Below are positions 9,663-17,902 of a stretch of 64,000 bases of DNA, one piece after another (position 1 is the first letter of the stretch; each line of letters starts with the position of its first letter). A program made the translations under genes and the position numbers. The notes under the pieces were generated by a model. The model saw only the letters and a program-made list of their open reading frames with translations, did not search any database and was not told the origin of the DNA. Source of the stretch: Lacinutrix jangbogonensis (lineage in GTDB: Bacteria > Bacteroidota > Bacteroidia > Flavobacteriales > Flavobacteriaceae); assembly GCF_000797445.1 (NCBI RefSeq), contig NZ_JSWF01000035.1:175741-239740 (forward strand), given 5' to 3'.

Positions 9663-9670
9663 TATTTTTG
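9663..9670 (+). promoter_or_regulatory. -7 promoter box (TATTTTTG) for purK
   Basis: A TAnnTTTG match inside the 18-nt core AAAAAACGTATTTTTGTA. The same 18 nt occur in front of purE (box at 16994-17001). The ATG of purK is 45 nt downstream. Confidence 0.55.
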
Positions 9671-9715
9671 TAACACTGTTTTAACTTAAAGAATTCCGTT
9701 TTTACGCTAAATATT

Positions 9716-10873
9716 ATGAACTATTTCTCTTCAGATTTTAAATTAGGTATTCTTGGCGGTGGGCAACTAGGCAAAATGATGCTCTACAACACCAGAAAAT
9801 TCGATATCCAAACCTATGTTTTAGACCCAAGTGATGATGCGCCGTGTAAAATGGCTTGCAACGCTTTCACTCAAGGTGACTTAATGGATTTTGATGCCGT
9901 TTACAATTTTGGGAAACAAGTTGATGTATTGACTTTTGAAATTGAAAACGTAAATGTTGATGCGCTTGAAAAATTAGAAAATGAAGGCATCAAAGTATAC
10001 CCTAGTTCTAAGAATTTAAGAATCATTCAAAATAAAGCAAAGCAGAAATTATTCTATTTAGATAATAATCTACCAACCTCCAATTTTTCTCGATTTGCAT
10101 ATGCTTCAGAAATTGAAGACACTATCTTAAATGGTGGTTTAAAATTCCCATTCGTATGGAAAAGCGCACAGTTTGGTTACGATGGAACAGGCGTGAAAAT
10201 GGTGCGATCTATGGACGATTTAAAAGGTTTACCTGCTGGAGAATGTATTGCTGAAGAACTTATCGATTTTAAAAATGAACTAGCAGTTATTGTAGCTAGA
10301 AATAGTGATGGAGAAGTAAAAACATATCCTGTTGTGGAAATGGAATTTCATCCAGAAGCTAACCAAGTAGAATATGTAATTTGTCCTGCTAGAATTTCAG
10401 ACGCTATTGCAAAAAAAGCGCAGGATGTCGCTTTAAATGTTTCTAAAGCATTTAACCACGTGGGTTTGTTAGCAGTAGAGCTATTCCAAACACAAGACGA
10501 CAACATTTTAATAAACGAAGTGGCACCAAGGCCTCATAATTCTGGTCACCAAACCATTGAGGCAAGTTATACGTCTCAATTCGAACAACATATTCGTGCC
10601 ATATTAAATTTACCTTTAGGAAAAACCGAAAGTAAAGTTGGCGGTATTATGGTAAACTTAGTAGGTGCAGAAGGTTATACTGGTGATGTTATTTACGAAA
10701 ACATTGCAGAGATTATGAAAATGGAAGGCGTAACACCTCATATTTACGGAAAAAAACAAACGAGACCTTTTCGTAAAATGGGACATGTTACTATTGTAAA
10801 CAAAGATTTAAGTTTAGCACGTAAAGTTGCTGAGGAGGTTAAGAAAACGATTAGAGTGATTTCAAAACAATAG
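9716..10873 (+). CDS. purK: 5-(carboxyamino)imidazole ribonucleotide synthase
   Basis: 385 residues with an ATP-grasp fold. The N-terminal nucleotide-binding loop is ILGGGQLGKMM, followed by the ATP-grasp core (FPFVWKSAQFGYDGTGVKM) and the metal-binding region INEVAPRPHNSGHQTIEA. PurK uses ATP and bicarbonate to convert AIR to N5-CAIR in de novo purine synthesis. Its partner PurE lies 6.1 kb downstream on the same strand, past a block of minus-strand genes, although the two are commonly adjacent in related genomes. It is divergent from the hpt-adk fusion, another purine gene. Confidence 0.97.
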   Translation: MNYFSSDFKLGILGGGQLGKMMLYNTRKFDIQTYVLDPSDDAPCKMACNAFTQGDLMDFDAVYNFGKQVDVLTFEIENVNVDALEKLENEGIKVYPSSKNLRIIQNKAKQKLFYLDNNLPTSNFSRFAYASEIEDTILNGGLKFPFVWKSAQFGYDGTGVKMVRSMDDLKGLPAGECIAEELIDFKNELAVIVARNSDGEVKTYPVVEMEFHPEANQVEYVICPARISDAIAKKAQDVALNVSKAFNHVGLLAVELFQTQDDNILINEVAPRPHNSGHQTIEASYTSQFEQHIRAILNLPLGKTESKVGGIMVNLVGAEGYTGDVIYENIAEIMKMEGVTPHIYGKKQTRPFRKMGHVTIVNKDLSLARKVAEEVKKTIRVISKQ

Positions 10874-11294
10874 AATATTTACACAAAATCAATGTGTAAA
10901 AAATGTACTTTAGCCAAACCAGTGAATAAAAATTAAACTAGTGCAAAAAATGCATAAGTTGGATTTTAAGAAAATGGAATTACCTATAAATACTGGGCTA
11001 TTCAACAATTAATATTTTTTTAATTATTTACAATCTTTCTATTTTTATTTTTTTATTTTTTTATTGATAAAAAAACGAAACAAAAAAATCAAGACTGAGT
11101 ATTATTTTTCTAAAAATTTCTATTGCTGCGGCACAAAAATAAAGTTTATAGATTTTTAAGATTAGTCCTCAAATGTTTCGCAATAATTTATGTTACTAAA
11201 AATTTTAGTATCGACGATTTTTGTTTAACCCTTCGCTTCAATTCATTTTTTACGTAAAATAATCTTAGGTCAGTACTATAATTCATAATCCTTT
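10874..11294. other. AT-rich intergenic gap after purK
   Basis: About 420 bp without a gene. It holds a weak hairpin right after purK (TTTACACA/TGTGTAAA, 10878-10900) and a very T-rich low-complexity run around 11027-11070. No promoter box or coding remnant is convincing. The facing genes purK and the LytTR gene converge on it. Confidence 0.6.
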
Positions 11295-12719
11295 TTAAAA
11301 CTTAAAACCTCTAGATAACGGAATGGCATCTCCATTTACCATAAAAACTTCTGTATTTGCAAATTGTTTTATACAATTTTGATTCACAATATAAGAGCGA
11401 TGGCATTTTATAAAATTTGGTGGCAATTGTGTTTCAATTTCCGAAATCTTACCTCTTACAAATTCCTTTTTAGTATTGGTATATAAGTTTAAATAATGGC
11501 CATCTGCATTTACATAAATAAGCTCTTTTAAGTACACTTTAGATTTGTTTTTAAGCAAAATATAATCGTTAGTCACCAAAGATTTTACGGTTTCTAATTC
11601 TGTTTTTGTTTTTTCGTTCTCTATGTTTAACGATTGATTTTCTATTGTTAAAAGCCTTTTTCTTCTATCTACTTTTTTCCATCGCACAAAAGAATATAAA
11701 GCGAGTAGAAATACGCAAAACAGAAGAATACTATACACTATTTTATTTTTTTTAGAAGCTTCTTGAGCAGCCGCTAGTTCTTTTATTTTTCTATCTTTTT
11801 CTTTAACTTGGTATGCCACATCTATTTCGTAGAAATTGCTGTTTTTACGGAAGTCGTTTACTAAACTATCATATTTTTGTACATATAGTTTTTGAATGTT
11901 GCTATTTTTAGCATCTTTTAAACTATCGTAAACGCGTTTTTTAAGCTTGTGTACAATCCTATTTATTTTAACTAAGTATTTTTTATTTGGTATGGTCTTA
12001 ATATCATTTAAATTATTAATTGCAGCTTCATAATTTTGTTGATTTAGTTGGTTTACTGCCATATTGATTTTAGCATACGATTGATGCAAATAATCATCGT
12101 TTTGCTTTGCAAGTAAAAAACATTCGTTTAATAAACTGGAAGCTGTCTCATACTCTTTAAGTGTAATATTAAAATTCCCAAGAGTAGATAACGTTGCAGC
12201 TTTAAACTCCTTATTATTTTTATAGTAATTTGTACTTTGAATGGCTAGCATTTTATGATAACCCGCATCGTAATCAGAAGAGTCCACAAAAAAATCGATA
12301 GCAATCTCTTGCTCTGTTTTGGCTTTCCATTTATCGTTAGTATCGTTTTTTGACAGTGCAATTAATGCGTTTAAAAAAAAGCGCCGCTCTTTGGTATAAT
12401 TATGCTTGCTCGTTTCTACTTTGTGTATGCTAAATAGCAATTCTTTAAATTCTTCATCACTAAAAGTTCTAGTTTCTTTTTCATGCTCATATATTTTATA
12501 GTAACTTGCATAAGCAGAATCTTCACAGTTAATACTTCTGTAGAGATCTGCAATTTCTAATTGCTTTTTAGCATTAAAAGATTTAATTTTTTGATGCTTT
12601 TTTAATAACACAATTTGTTCTAGCTCTTTTTCATAGAAATACTCGTAAGAGATAGAATCTATTGGGATTTGTTGAGCGAAAACAAATTGTGTTAGTAGTA
12701 TGAAGGCTAGTTTTTTCAA
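11295..12719 (-). CDS. Membrane-anchored TPR protein with C-terminal LytTR DNA-binding domain
   Basis: 474 residues: signal peptide (ends FVFAQ), a helical repeat region of TPR type (about residues 30-320), a short coiled segment, one transmembrane helix (about 333-351, VYSILLFCVFLLALYSFVRW), a cytoplasmic coiled coil, then a LytTR domain (about 385-474, with IKCHRSYIVNQNCIKQF). There is no receiver domain, so it is a one-component sensor in which periplasmic TPRs may control the DNA-binding domain across the membrane. It lies 4 nt downstream of the 115-residue protein and closes the minus-strand envelope block between purK and purE, a plausible target set. Confidence 0.85.
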   Translation of the reverse strand: MKKLAFILLTQFVFAQQIPIDSISYEYFYEKELEQIVLLKKHQKIKSFNAKKQLEIADLYRSINCEDSAYASYYKIYEHEKETRTFSDEEFKELLFSIHKVETSKHNYTKERRFFLNALIALSKNDTNDKWKAKTEQEIAIDFFVDSSDYDAGYHKMLAIQSTNYYKNNKEFKAATLSTLGNFNITLKEYETASSLLNECFLLAKQNDDYLHQSYAKINMAVNQLNQQNYEAAINNLNDIKTIPNKKYLVKINRIVHKLKKRVYDSLKDAKNSNIQKLYVQKYDSLVNDFRKNSNFYEIDVAYQVKEKDRKIKELAAAQEASKKNKIVYSILLFCVFLLALYSFVRWKKVDRRKRLLTIENQSLNIENEKTKTELETVKSLVTNDYILLKNKSKVYLKELIYVNADGHYLNLYTNTKKEFVRGKISEIETQLPPNFIKCHRSYIVNQNCIKQFANTEVFMVNGDAIPLSRGFKF

Positions 12720-12723
12720 GATA

Positions 12724-13071
12724 TTAGCAAGATATTACACCAACTACGCCTCCATTTCCTGATTGCTCTGGAGTAGCTATTCCCTTATTTTTATCATCAT
12801 TATACAATAATGCTATTTTGTTTTCCAAATCAACTTCTGTCTGAATATCACATGTAATACTATGTCTATTTTTACCTTCATTGATTGTAACTCCATCAGA
12901 ATGCGAAATCTGAATAATAACTAATTCAAAACCCTCTAAATTTATATCCTTAACACTTTTAATTTCAAATTTATTAAGATCATCAAATGTATTTGACACA
13001 CCTTCAAAAGTTATTTTAAGTTTTTTAGTTTTGTTTTTACAAATTTCTACTTTGGCTGTAAATGATTTCAT
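12724..13071 (-). CDS. Uncharacterised 115-residue protein with GG-containing C-terminus
   Basis: No family recognised. The N-terminal 95 residues look like a folded, beta-rich charged domain with no signal peptide. The tail is glycine-rich and hydrophobic, ending GNGGVVGVISC, with a terminal Cys. A Gly-Gly followed by a short hydrophobic Cys-ending tail resembles the leader/core boundary of some ribosomally made modified peptides, but no modification enzyme or peptidase-type ABC transporter is nearby, so this is only a possibility. It lies 4 nt upstream of the LytTR regulator and is likely cotranscribed with it. Confidence 0.55.
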   Translation of the reverse strand: MKSFTAKVEICKNKTKKLKITFEGVSNTFDDLNKFEIKSVKDINLEGFELVIIQISHSDGVTINEGKNRHSITCDIQTEVDLENKIALLYNDDKNKGIATPEQSGNGGVVGVISC

Positions 13072-13114
13072 AATTTTAATTATTTATTGGTTAGTTATTA
13101 AATATAATATTTTA

Positions 13115-13291
13115 TTATTTAGTAAAGAGATTTAATGGTATTCCTATACTTATTTTTACAGAAGCATCTTTAAATGTTTTTTCGTTGTAAAGTGAATTTT
13201 CTGCTCCAGCTAGAATTCTAAAAAATGTTTTCTTGATATTTATTTTGGACTGCACTCGAAATAAAAGACCAATTAACGTTGTGTTTATGTC
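13115..13291 (-). pseudogene. C-terminal relic of an outer-membrane-type protein
   Basis: On the minus strand about 58 codons stay open up to the stop at 13115-13117. They read as protein-like text, including TTLIGLLFRVQSKINIKKTF and ending SVKISIGIPLNLFTK, which has the alternating pattern of a closing beta-strand. The frame is closed upstream by a stop at about 13292, and no start codon is available. It may be the leftover end of a gene like the outer-membrane-type protein at 15974-16750. Confidence 0.5.
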
Positions 13292-13365
13292 TTATAATAA
13301 ATAAATCTTACAAATTAGAAACTCTAAATGTTTTAATTTCGAGGAGTTTCTTTAAAAAATTCGTT

Positions 13366-14844
13366 TTAATTCTTAATTATTCTTTTGATTAATTTATTTC
13401 CTTTTAAGGATGTTAATTCTAATAAATATATGCCCTTACTTAAGTTATGTAAAGAAATTTGATTTAAATTTTGTTTTTGAGTTTTTACCTTTTTACCTAC
13501 TAAATCGTAAATAATAAGTTGTTTTAGCCCAACTTCTGTAGAAATAAAAATTATTTCTTTTGAAGGAATAGGATATATTTCAACAAGGTTTTCTAAAGTT
13601 ATTGTATTTATACTCAAAGTCCCTGTAACAGTAACTTGGACAACTGTATCATTAGTATTTCCTTTTATATCGGTAGCGGTAAGCGTTACAGAAAACACAC
13701 CTTCAGAAGTAAAAGTGTCTGGCATAATACTTAGTGCAACAGAACCACAATTATCATTTGATCCATTATCTACATCTGCACTAGTAATGGTTACACTGCC
13801 GTTTACACCAAGATCTACAGTAATATTTTGACCAGATGCCACTGGATCCGTACTGTCTGTAATAACCACATTCTGAGCTTGTGTAGATGTATTACCATTA
13901 CCATCATTGTACGTCCAAGTTATAGTTGTGTTTAAAGTTATAGGAAAAACCGCATCAGTAGTACCAACCATTTGTGTCAATGTACAACCATCAGTTGCTG
14001 TTGGGGCAGTAATGTTTGTAACCTCACACACGCCTTGTACTTCGTTAAGGGTGGCTGCATCAGCAATTGGCGCTTCAAAATCTATAAGTACTGCAGGATC
14101 AAAATCATAAAGACTCCAAACACCATTTGTATCTTGTACTCTTAAATGAAATGGAGTTGTGGTACAACTTGTAAAACCAGAAAAATCTACATCAATCATA
14201 AATTGTTCATTATTCCCAGTTGGTGTTAAAGCTACCGCAGTTGCGTTCCCAAAACCAGGATCTGTAACTCCCAAAAAATATTCTGCGGCAACAATAGTTG
14301 GTAATGTTGGGTTAGTAATTGGTGCACCATCCGATACATAAAATAAAAACTTATCATACATACTCCAAATACCATTTGCATCTTGTACACGTGTATAAAA
14401 CCTATGAAACCCTTGAGTTAAGACACCTATGTTTATTGTAAAACTATCGGTAATATCAGTGCCAATAGTATTAACAGCAACACTTGTAGCCAAACCTAAA
14501 CCAGGATCCGTATCAATAAAATACTCTATGGCTGTAATATTTGGCAATGCAGGATTTGTTATTGCAGTATTTTCAGCAACATAAAACAGCATTTTATCGT
14601 AATGACTCCAAACGCCATTAGCATCTTGTACGCGTGTGTATAATCTATGATAACCCACAGATAAATTACCGACATTTACTGTAAATGTATCTGTGATATC
14701 AGTACCTGTATTGTTAATTGTTAAGGTTGTACCTTGTCCAACACCAGGATCTGTATCTATAAAATACTCTGCATTAGTTATGTTTTGCGCTGTTGTAAAC
14801 GTGCAAAAGCAAAGCAGCGTTAAAAGTGTTATATATTGTTTCAT
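13366..14844 (-). CDS. T9SS-exported protein with three tandem repeats and type A sorting domain
   Basis: 492 residues. Signal peptide MKQYITLLTLLCFCTFTTAQ. Three tandem repeats of about 65-80 residues follow, each opening with (A/I)EYF(I/L)...DPG and ending with VQDANG(V/I)W plus YDK or YDF. A HYR/Ig-like region covers about 255-405 (VVITDSTDPVASGQNITVD). The last 75 residues are a Por-secretion type A sorting domain (YPIPSKEIIFIS ... LSKGIYLLELTS ... LIKRIIKN). The protein should cross the outer membrane through T9SS and stay at the surface or be released. It lies 8 nt downstream of the beta-helix gene and is likely cotranscribed with it. Confidence 0.85.
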   Translation of the reverse strand: MKQYITLLTLLCFCTFTTAQNITNAEYFIDTDPGVGQGTTLTINNTGTDITDTFTVNVGNLSVGYHRLYTRVQDANGVWSHYDKMLFYVAENTAITNPALPNITAIEYFIDTDPGLGLATSVAVNTIGTDITDSFTINIGVLTQGFHRFYTRVQDANGIWSMYDKFLFYVSDGAPITNPTLPTIVAAEYFLGVTDPGFGNATAVALTPTGNNEQFMIDVDFSGFTSCTTTPFHLRVQDTNGVWSLYDFDPAVLIDFEAPIADAATLNEVQGVCEVTNITAPTATDGCTLTQMVGTTDAVFPITLNTTITWTYNDGNGNTSTQAQNVVITDSTDPVASGQNITVDLGVNGSVTITSADVDNGSNDNCGSVALSIMPDTFTSEGVFSVTLTATDIKGNTNDTVVQVTVTGTLSINTITLENLVEIYPIPSKEIIFISTEVGLKQLIIYDLVGKKVKTQKQNLNQISLHNLSKGIYLLELTSLKGNKLIKRIIKN

Positions 14845-14852
14845 GACTGATC

Positions 14853-15938
14853 TTAGTTAGATTTAGCTTCAATGTTAAATGTAACTGTGCCATTACTTGT
14901 AGTTGCGCCTGTGTAGTTAGTTACCTTTACTTCAGGAACGCCTTTTGGATTACCTAAATATTTAAAAATGAAATTTTGTTGAAAACCTATGTTTCCACCA
15001 TTTGCTCCTGCTCCTATCAAAGGAGAACCAGCAGGCACATCACAATTTCTTGGTAAAAACTGAAAATTGAAAAAGCAATCAGCAAAATCGTTACTATCGA
15101 CATTAAATATCCCATTGTTTATATTCTGAACAGCAACACCATTATCAGGAACTACCATATTTCCGCTAGTATTTGTAAAACCACAATTATTTAAACTAAA
15201 ATCCCCTGAAATTCTAAATATGCTAGATATAAGAAAAACTGAATCGGTAATATTTAGCACACCTGGCGATCTCATATAAAAGTTAGACCCACTGCCTGGT
15301 CTAAAAATATTATTTGAAATAATTACATTTAAAGGCTCTGAAATGTCAAAAGCAGAACCGCCATTGGAACTACCCGTAAAGTAATTATTACTTAAAATAA
15401 TATTTGATACATCTGTCCCAACGTCCATTTTGTTAATAACAACATTGCCAGTAACGCTAACATTTGAAACGGTATAATCAGCTTGAGTTGAACTTTGTCT
15501 GCCAATACTAACTCCATTAATGAAGTTATCTTCAATACTATAATTATTTAAAACAACATTATCATTTAACGACTTTATGATTAATCCACTACCTGTGATA
15601 TTGAATCCTCTTATAATGGAATTACTTGATCCATCTTCTAAAATTAAAGTAACAATTTGAGTTCTGTAAAATTCATCAGAATGAGAACGACCTATTAATG
15701 TTAAACTTTTATCTAGTCTTAAATTTCCGTCAGCAGCAGTTGATGAATAAGCAGCACCCGATTGTTGCACATAAATTATATCTCCATCACTGGCAGCATC
15801 AATTGCATCTTGTAAGTTTGAAAATTGCGCACCACTATCTGGTGTATTGTCTACTGTAAATGTTGTTTGCGCATTTGTAATAGTTATAGCACATAGTAAA
15901 ATTGCTATTTTGGTTAGGGAAAGCATAATTGTTTTCAT
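14853..15938 (-). CDS. Secreted right-handed beta-helix protein
   Basis: 361 residues with a signal peptide (about 1-23, ends TNAQ). The mature start, FTVDNTPDSGAQFSNLQDAI, is the usual opening of pectate-lyase-like or nitrous-oxidase-type beta-helix proteins. Repeated N-rich turns follow (NNVVLNNYSIEDNFINGV, VNVIISNNIFRPGSG-like stretches). No polysaccharide-lyase catalytic motif was recognised and no T9SS sorting domain is present, so a structural or surface-binding role is as likely as an enzyme. It sits between the T9SS repeat protein and the outer-membrane protein on the same strand. Confidence 0.7.
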   Translation of the reverse strand: MKTIMLSLTKIAILLCAITITNAQTTFTVDNTPDSGAQFSNLQDAIDAASDGDIIYVQQSGAAYSSTAADGNLRLDKSLTLIGRSHSDEFYRTQIVTLILEDGSSNSIIRGFNITGSGLIIKSLNDNVVLNNYSIEDNFINGVSIGRQSSTQADYTVSNVSVTGNVVINKMDVGTDVSNIILSNNYFTGSSNGGSAFDISEPLNVIISNNIFRPGSGSNFYMRSPGVLNITDSVFLISSIFRISGDFSLNNCGFTNTSGNMVVPDNGVAVQNINNGIFNVDSNDFADCFFNFQFLPRNCDVPAGSPLIGAGANGGNIGFQQNFIFKYLGNPKGVPEVKVTNYTGATTSNGTVTFNIEAKSN

Positions 15939-15973
15939 GATAATTGTGTTTAATTTAATTAATATTTAAAAGT

Positions 15974-16750
15974 TTAACCTTGATTTTTTGTAGAAGCATT
16001 ATTTTTGTTATTTGAAAAACTGACATTAAAACCTATGCCCATCCACAAGTTGCCATTATGTTTCCAATTAACTTTGGATTGGTCTGTATTAGATAGCTTG
16101 TCCATACCAAGAAAAAAACCCATATTGACTTCCTCTGTAATATGAACTAACACGCCTCCAGAAAAAGAGAATGCAAACAAACTTGTTGGTGTATCTTCAG
16201 TAATAGTTGCATTTTCATCGTTTAATTCAACGCCAGCAATACCAATAGATAATAGTGGCTCTATCATTAAAGCATTAGCCTCTTTTCTATCAGTTCTTAT
16301 TTTAGCACTAATACTTGAACCCATATTTACATTTGCTGTAAATGCAAAATCATCTAACCTTATCTTAAAAGGAACTGTAAAAACACCAATACGCCAATCC
16401 ACTCTATTGTAATAAACGTCTGTCATACTCTCAAAATCTGAAATAGGCATATTAAAAATTTTGTCTTTATTTATACCGTTTAAGGCTGCTCTTAAAGTAT
16501 CATTTTTATTGAAGTACAAAAATTTGAAATAAACAATACTATCGTTAATAGCACTTACTTTCAATTTATAATTTGCACCTTTTAATGTGTTTATTACTGC
16601 ATCATTCTTAGTTACTCCTTCTTTTAATGTAGAAATTTCATTCCAGTTTCGAGACGCGTTGATATAGAAATTACCTCCTTTACTAATTTCCTGACTGAAA
16701 CCTTTACAGAAGCAAAATATTAAAAGCATTGTGAGAAGTTTTTTTTTCAT
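15974..16750 (-). CDS. Predicted outer-membrane beta-barrel protein, function unknown
   Basis: 258 residues with a signal peptide (MKKKLLTMLLIFCFCKGFSQ). The body alternates polar and hydrophobic residues, as in small barrels, and includes RIGVFTVPFKIR, NMGSSISAKIR and the near-terminal strand LWMGIGFNVSFSN. It is the first gene of the minus-strand block and probably heads the operon with the beta-helix and T9SS proteins. No closer family could be named. A 58-codon relic at 13115 may derive from a similar gene. Confidence 0.6.
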   Translation of the reverse strand: MKKKLLTMLLIFCFCKGFSQEISKGGNFYINASRNWNEISTLKEGVTKNDAVINTLKGANYKLKVSAINDSIVYFKFLYFNKNDTLRAALNGINKDKIFNMPISDFESMTDVYYNRVDWRIGVFTVPFKIRLDDFAFTANVNMGSSISAKIRTDRKEANALMIEPLLSIGIAGVELNDENATITEDTPTSLFAFSFSGGVLVHITEEVNMGFFLGMDKLSNTDQSKVNWKHNGNLWMGIGFNVSFSNNKNNASTKNQG

Positions 16751-16993
16751 AATTTTAGTATTTATAGTTTAGTATTATTAAGTTTTGTAACAAAACCCTC
16801 TACCTAAAAACCAGCAAAGGGTGTTTTGTTTATCAACTAATTGCAATCCAAAACTGCAACAAAATCAAGGCTTACAAAAATAAATGTCGTGAGATGCAGG
16901 TTTTACATCGCGAAATGCAGAACTACAATCAAGAAATAATGAATAAGATTAAATTATCGGTATTAACCAATGACATTAAAAAACTAAAAAACG

Positions 16994-17001
16994 TATTTTT
17001 G
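16994..17001 (+). promoter_or_regulatory. -7 promoter box (TATTTTTG) for purE
   Basis: A TAnnTTTG match 35 nt before the purE ATG, within the same 18-nt core (AAAAAACGTATTTTTGTA) that precedes purK. The rest of the 285-bp gap from 16751 holds no coding remnant that I can see. Confidence 0.55.
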
Positions 17002-17035
17002 TATACATAAACACGAACCAATACTAAAATTCACC

Positions 17036-17518
17036 ATGAGCAAAGTAGGCGTAATAATGGGAAGCGATAGCGATCTTCCTATAATGCAAGAAGCAATAGA
17101 TATATTAAAAGGTTTCGATATAGAAGTAGAAGTAGATATTGTTTCGGCACATAGAACACCAGAAAAATTATTCGATTACAGTAAAAACGCACATACCCGT
17201 GGTATAAAAGTAATTGTTGCTGGAGCTGGAGGCGCAGCACATTTACCAGGAATGGTAGCTGCTTTATCGCCTTTACCAATAATTGGTGTTCCTGTAAAAA
17301 GCAGAAACTCTATAGATGGTTGGGATTCTATTTTGTCTATTTTACAAATGCCCGGAGGCGTTCCTGTGGCAACAGTAGCTTTAAATGGCGCAAAAAATGC
17401 TGGTATATTAGCAGCACAAATAATTGGTACTAGTGACCAATGTGTTTTAGATAAAATTATAGTGTATAAAGAAGGTTTAAAACTTAAAGTAGAAGAAGCT
17501 TCTAGAAACCTTAAATAG
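17036..17518 (+). CDS. purE: N5-carboxyaminoimidazole ribonucleotide mutase
   Basis: 160 residues, the normal length of class I PurE. The signature GSDSDLP opens the protein (about residues 9-15), followed by SAHRTPE with the catalytic His, then GAGGAAHLPGM and the LP(I/V)IGVPV motif. PurE rearranges N5-CAIR, made by PurK, to CAIR. It is the first plus-strand gene after the minus-strand envelope block, has its own promoter box, and ends in a hairpin that overlaps its stop codon region. Confidence 0.97.
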   Translation: MSKVGVIMGSDSDLPIMQEAIDILKGFDIEVEVDIVSAHRTPEKLFDYSKNAHTRGIKVIVAGAGGAAHLPGMVAALSPLPIIGVPVKSRNSIDGWDSILSILQMPGGVPVATVALNGAKNAGILAAQIIGTSDQCVLDKIIVYKEGLKLKVEEASRNLK

Positions 17519-17589
17519 CAGAAAACGCAAAAGCCCAGTCCCCTGGGCTTTCACTAGCTATTAATCTTTCTATTTATGAGTAAGACTCA
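17511..17589. ncRNA. Structured hairpin element 1 (purE 3' end)
   Basis: A stem AAAGCCCAG/CTGGGCTTT (17530-17538 with 17543-17551) is flanked by an outer inverted pair TTAAATAGC (17511-17519, overlapping the purE stop) and GCTATTAA (17557-17564). A small hairpin TGAGT/ACTCA follows (17577-17589). It may serve as the purE terminator. On the minus strand the main stem is followed by TTTTGCG. It has the same order of parts as element 2 at 17727-17811. Confidence 0.5.
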
Positions 17590-17726
17590 CATCAAAAAAA
17601 CTTACAGCGAAAGTCCTAAAATTTTATCAAACCAAAAAATAAGAACAAAAAAAAATAACTTTTTAGACGAAATGCTTGAAAAATCGTCAAAATACATATT
17701 TAAGCTAAAAAAACAAGTTTCGAGAG

Positions 17727-17822
17727 TTAATAGCATAAAAAAAAGCCTCAAATAAATTTGAGGCTTTTCATCGCTATTAATCAATAATTTTTAAGAGAGT
17801 AACCAACTCTCGAGAAAAAATC
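17727..17822 (-). ncRNA. Structured hairpin element 2, candidate small RNA with terminator
   Basis: A long stem AAAAGCCTCAAA/TTTGAGGCTTTT (17741-17752 with 17757-17768) is enclosed by TTAATAGC (17727-17734) and GCTATTAA (17773-17780). A small hairpin GAGAGT/ACTCTC is at 17795-17811. On the minus strand the order is small hairpin, linker, large hairpin, then a run of T: a compact RNA of about 85 nt ending in an intrinsic terminator. A TAAATTTG box lies just upstream on that strand. No coding sequence is convincing in 17519-17902. Confidence 0.5.
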
Positions 17823-17827
17823 TGTTG

Positions 17828-17835
17828 CAAATTTA
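17828..17835 (-). promoter_or_regulatory. Minus-strand -7 box (TAAATTTG) before hairpin element 2
   Basis: A full TAnnTTTG match on the minus strand, placed so that transcription would start about 6 nt later and run through hairpin element 2. I found no good TTG at the -33 spacing. Confidence 0.35.
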
Positions 17836-17902
17836 AAGATTATTTCGATTTTTTACATCTTTTATTACAACTTTTAAAAAAAAAATATACAAAATACTGA
17901 AA

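Noticed and set aside
10874..11294. T-rich low-complexity stretch as a replication or attachment site
   Set aside because: No DnaA-type boxes, no repeated iterons and no integrase nearby; AT-richness alone is common in this genome.
13366..14844. Regular repeats in the T9SS protein as a possible CRISPR array
   Set aside because: The repeats are about 200 bp long, coding, and degenerate at the DNA level; there are no short identical repeats with unique spacers and no cas genes.
17602..17784. Minus-strand open frame of 60 codons in the purE-peptidase gap
   Set aside because: It runs through hairpin element 2 and an A/T-rich run, has no coding-like composition or motif, and its codons at the start are the stem itself.
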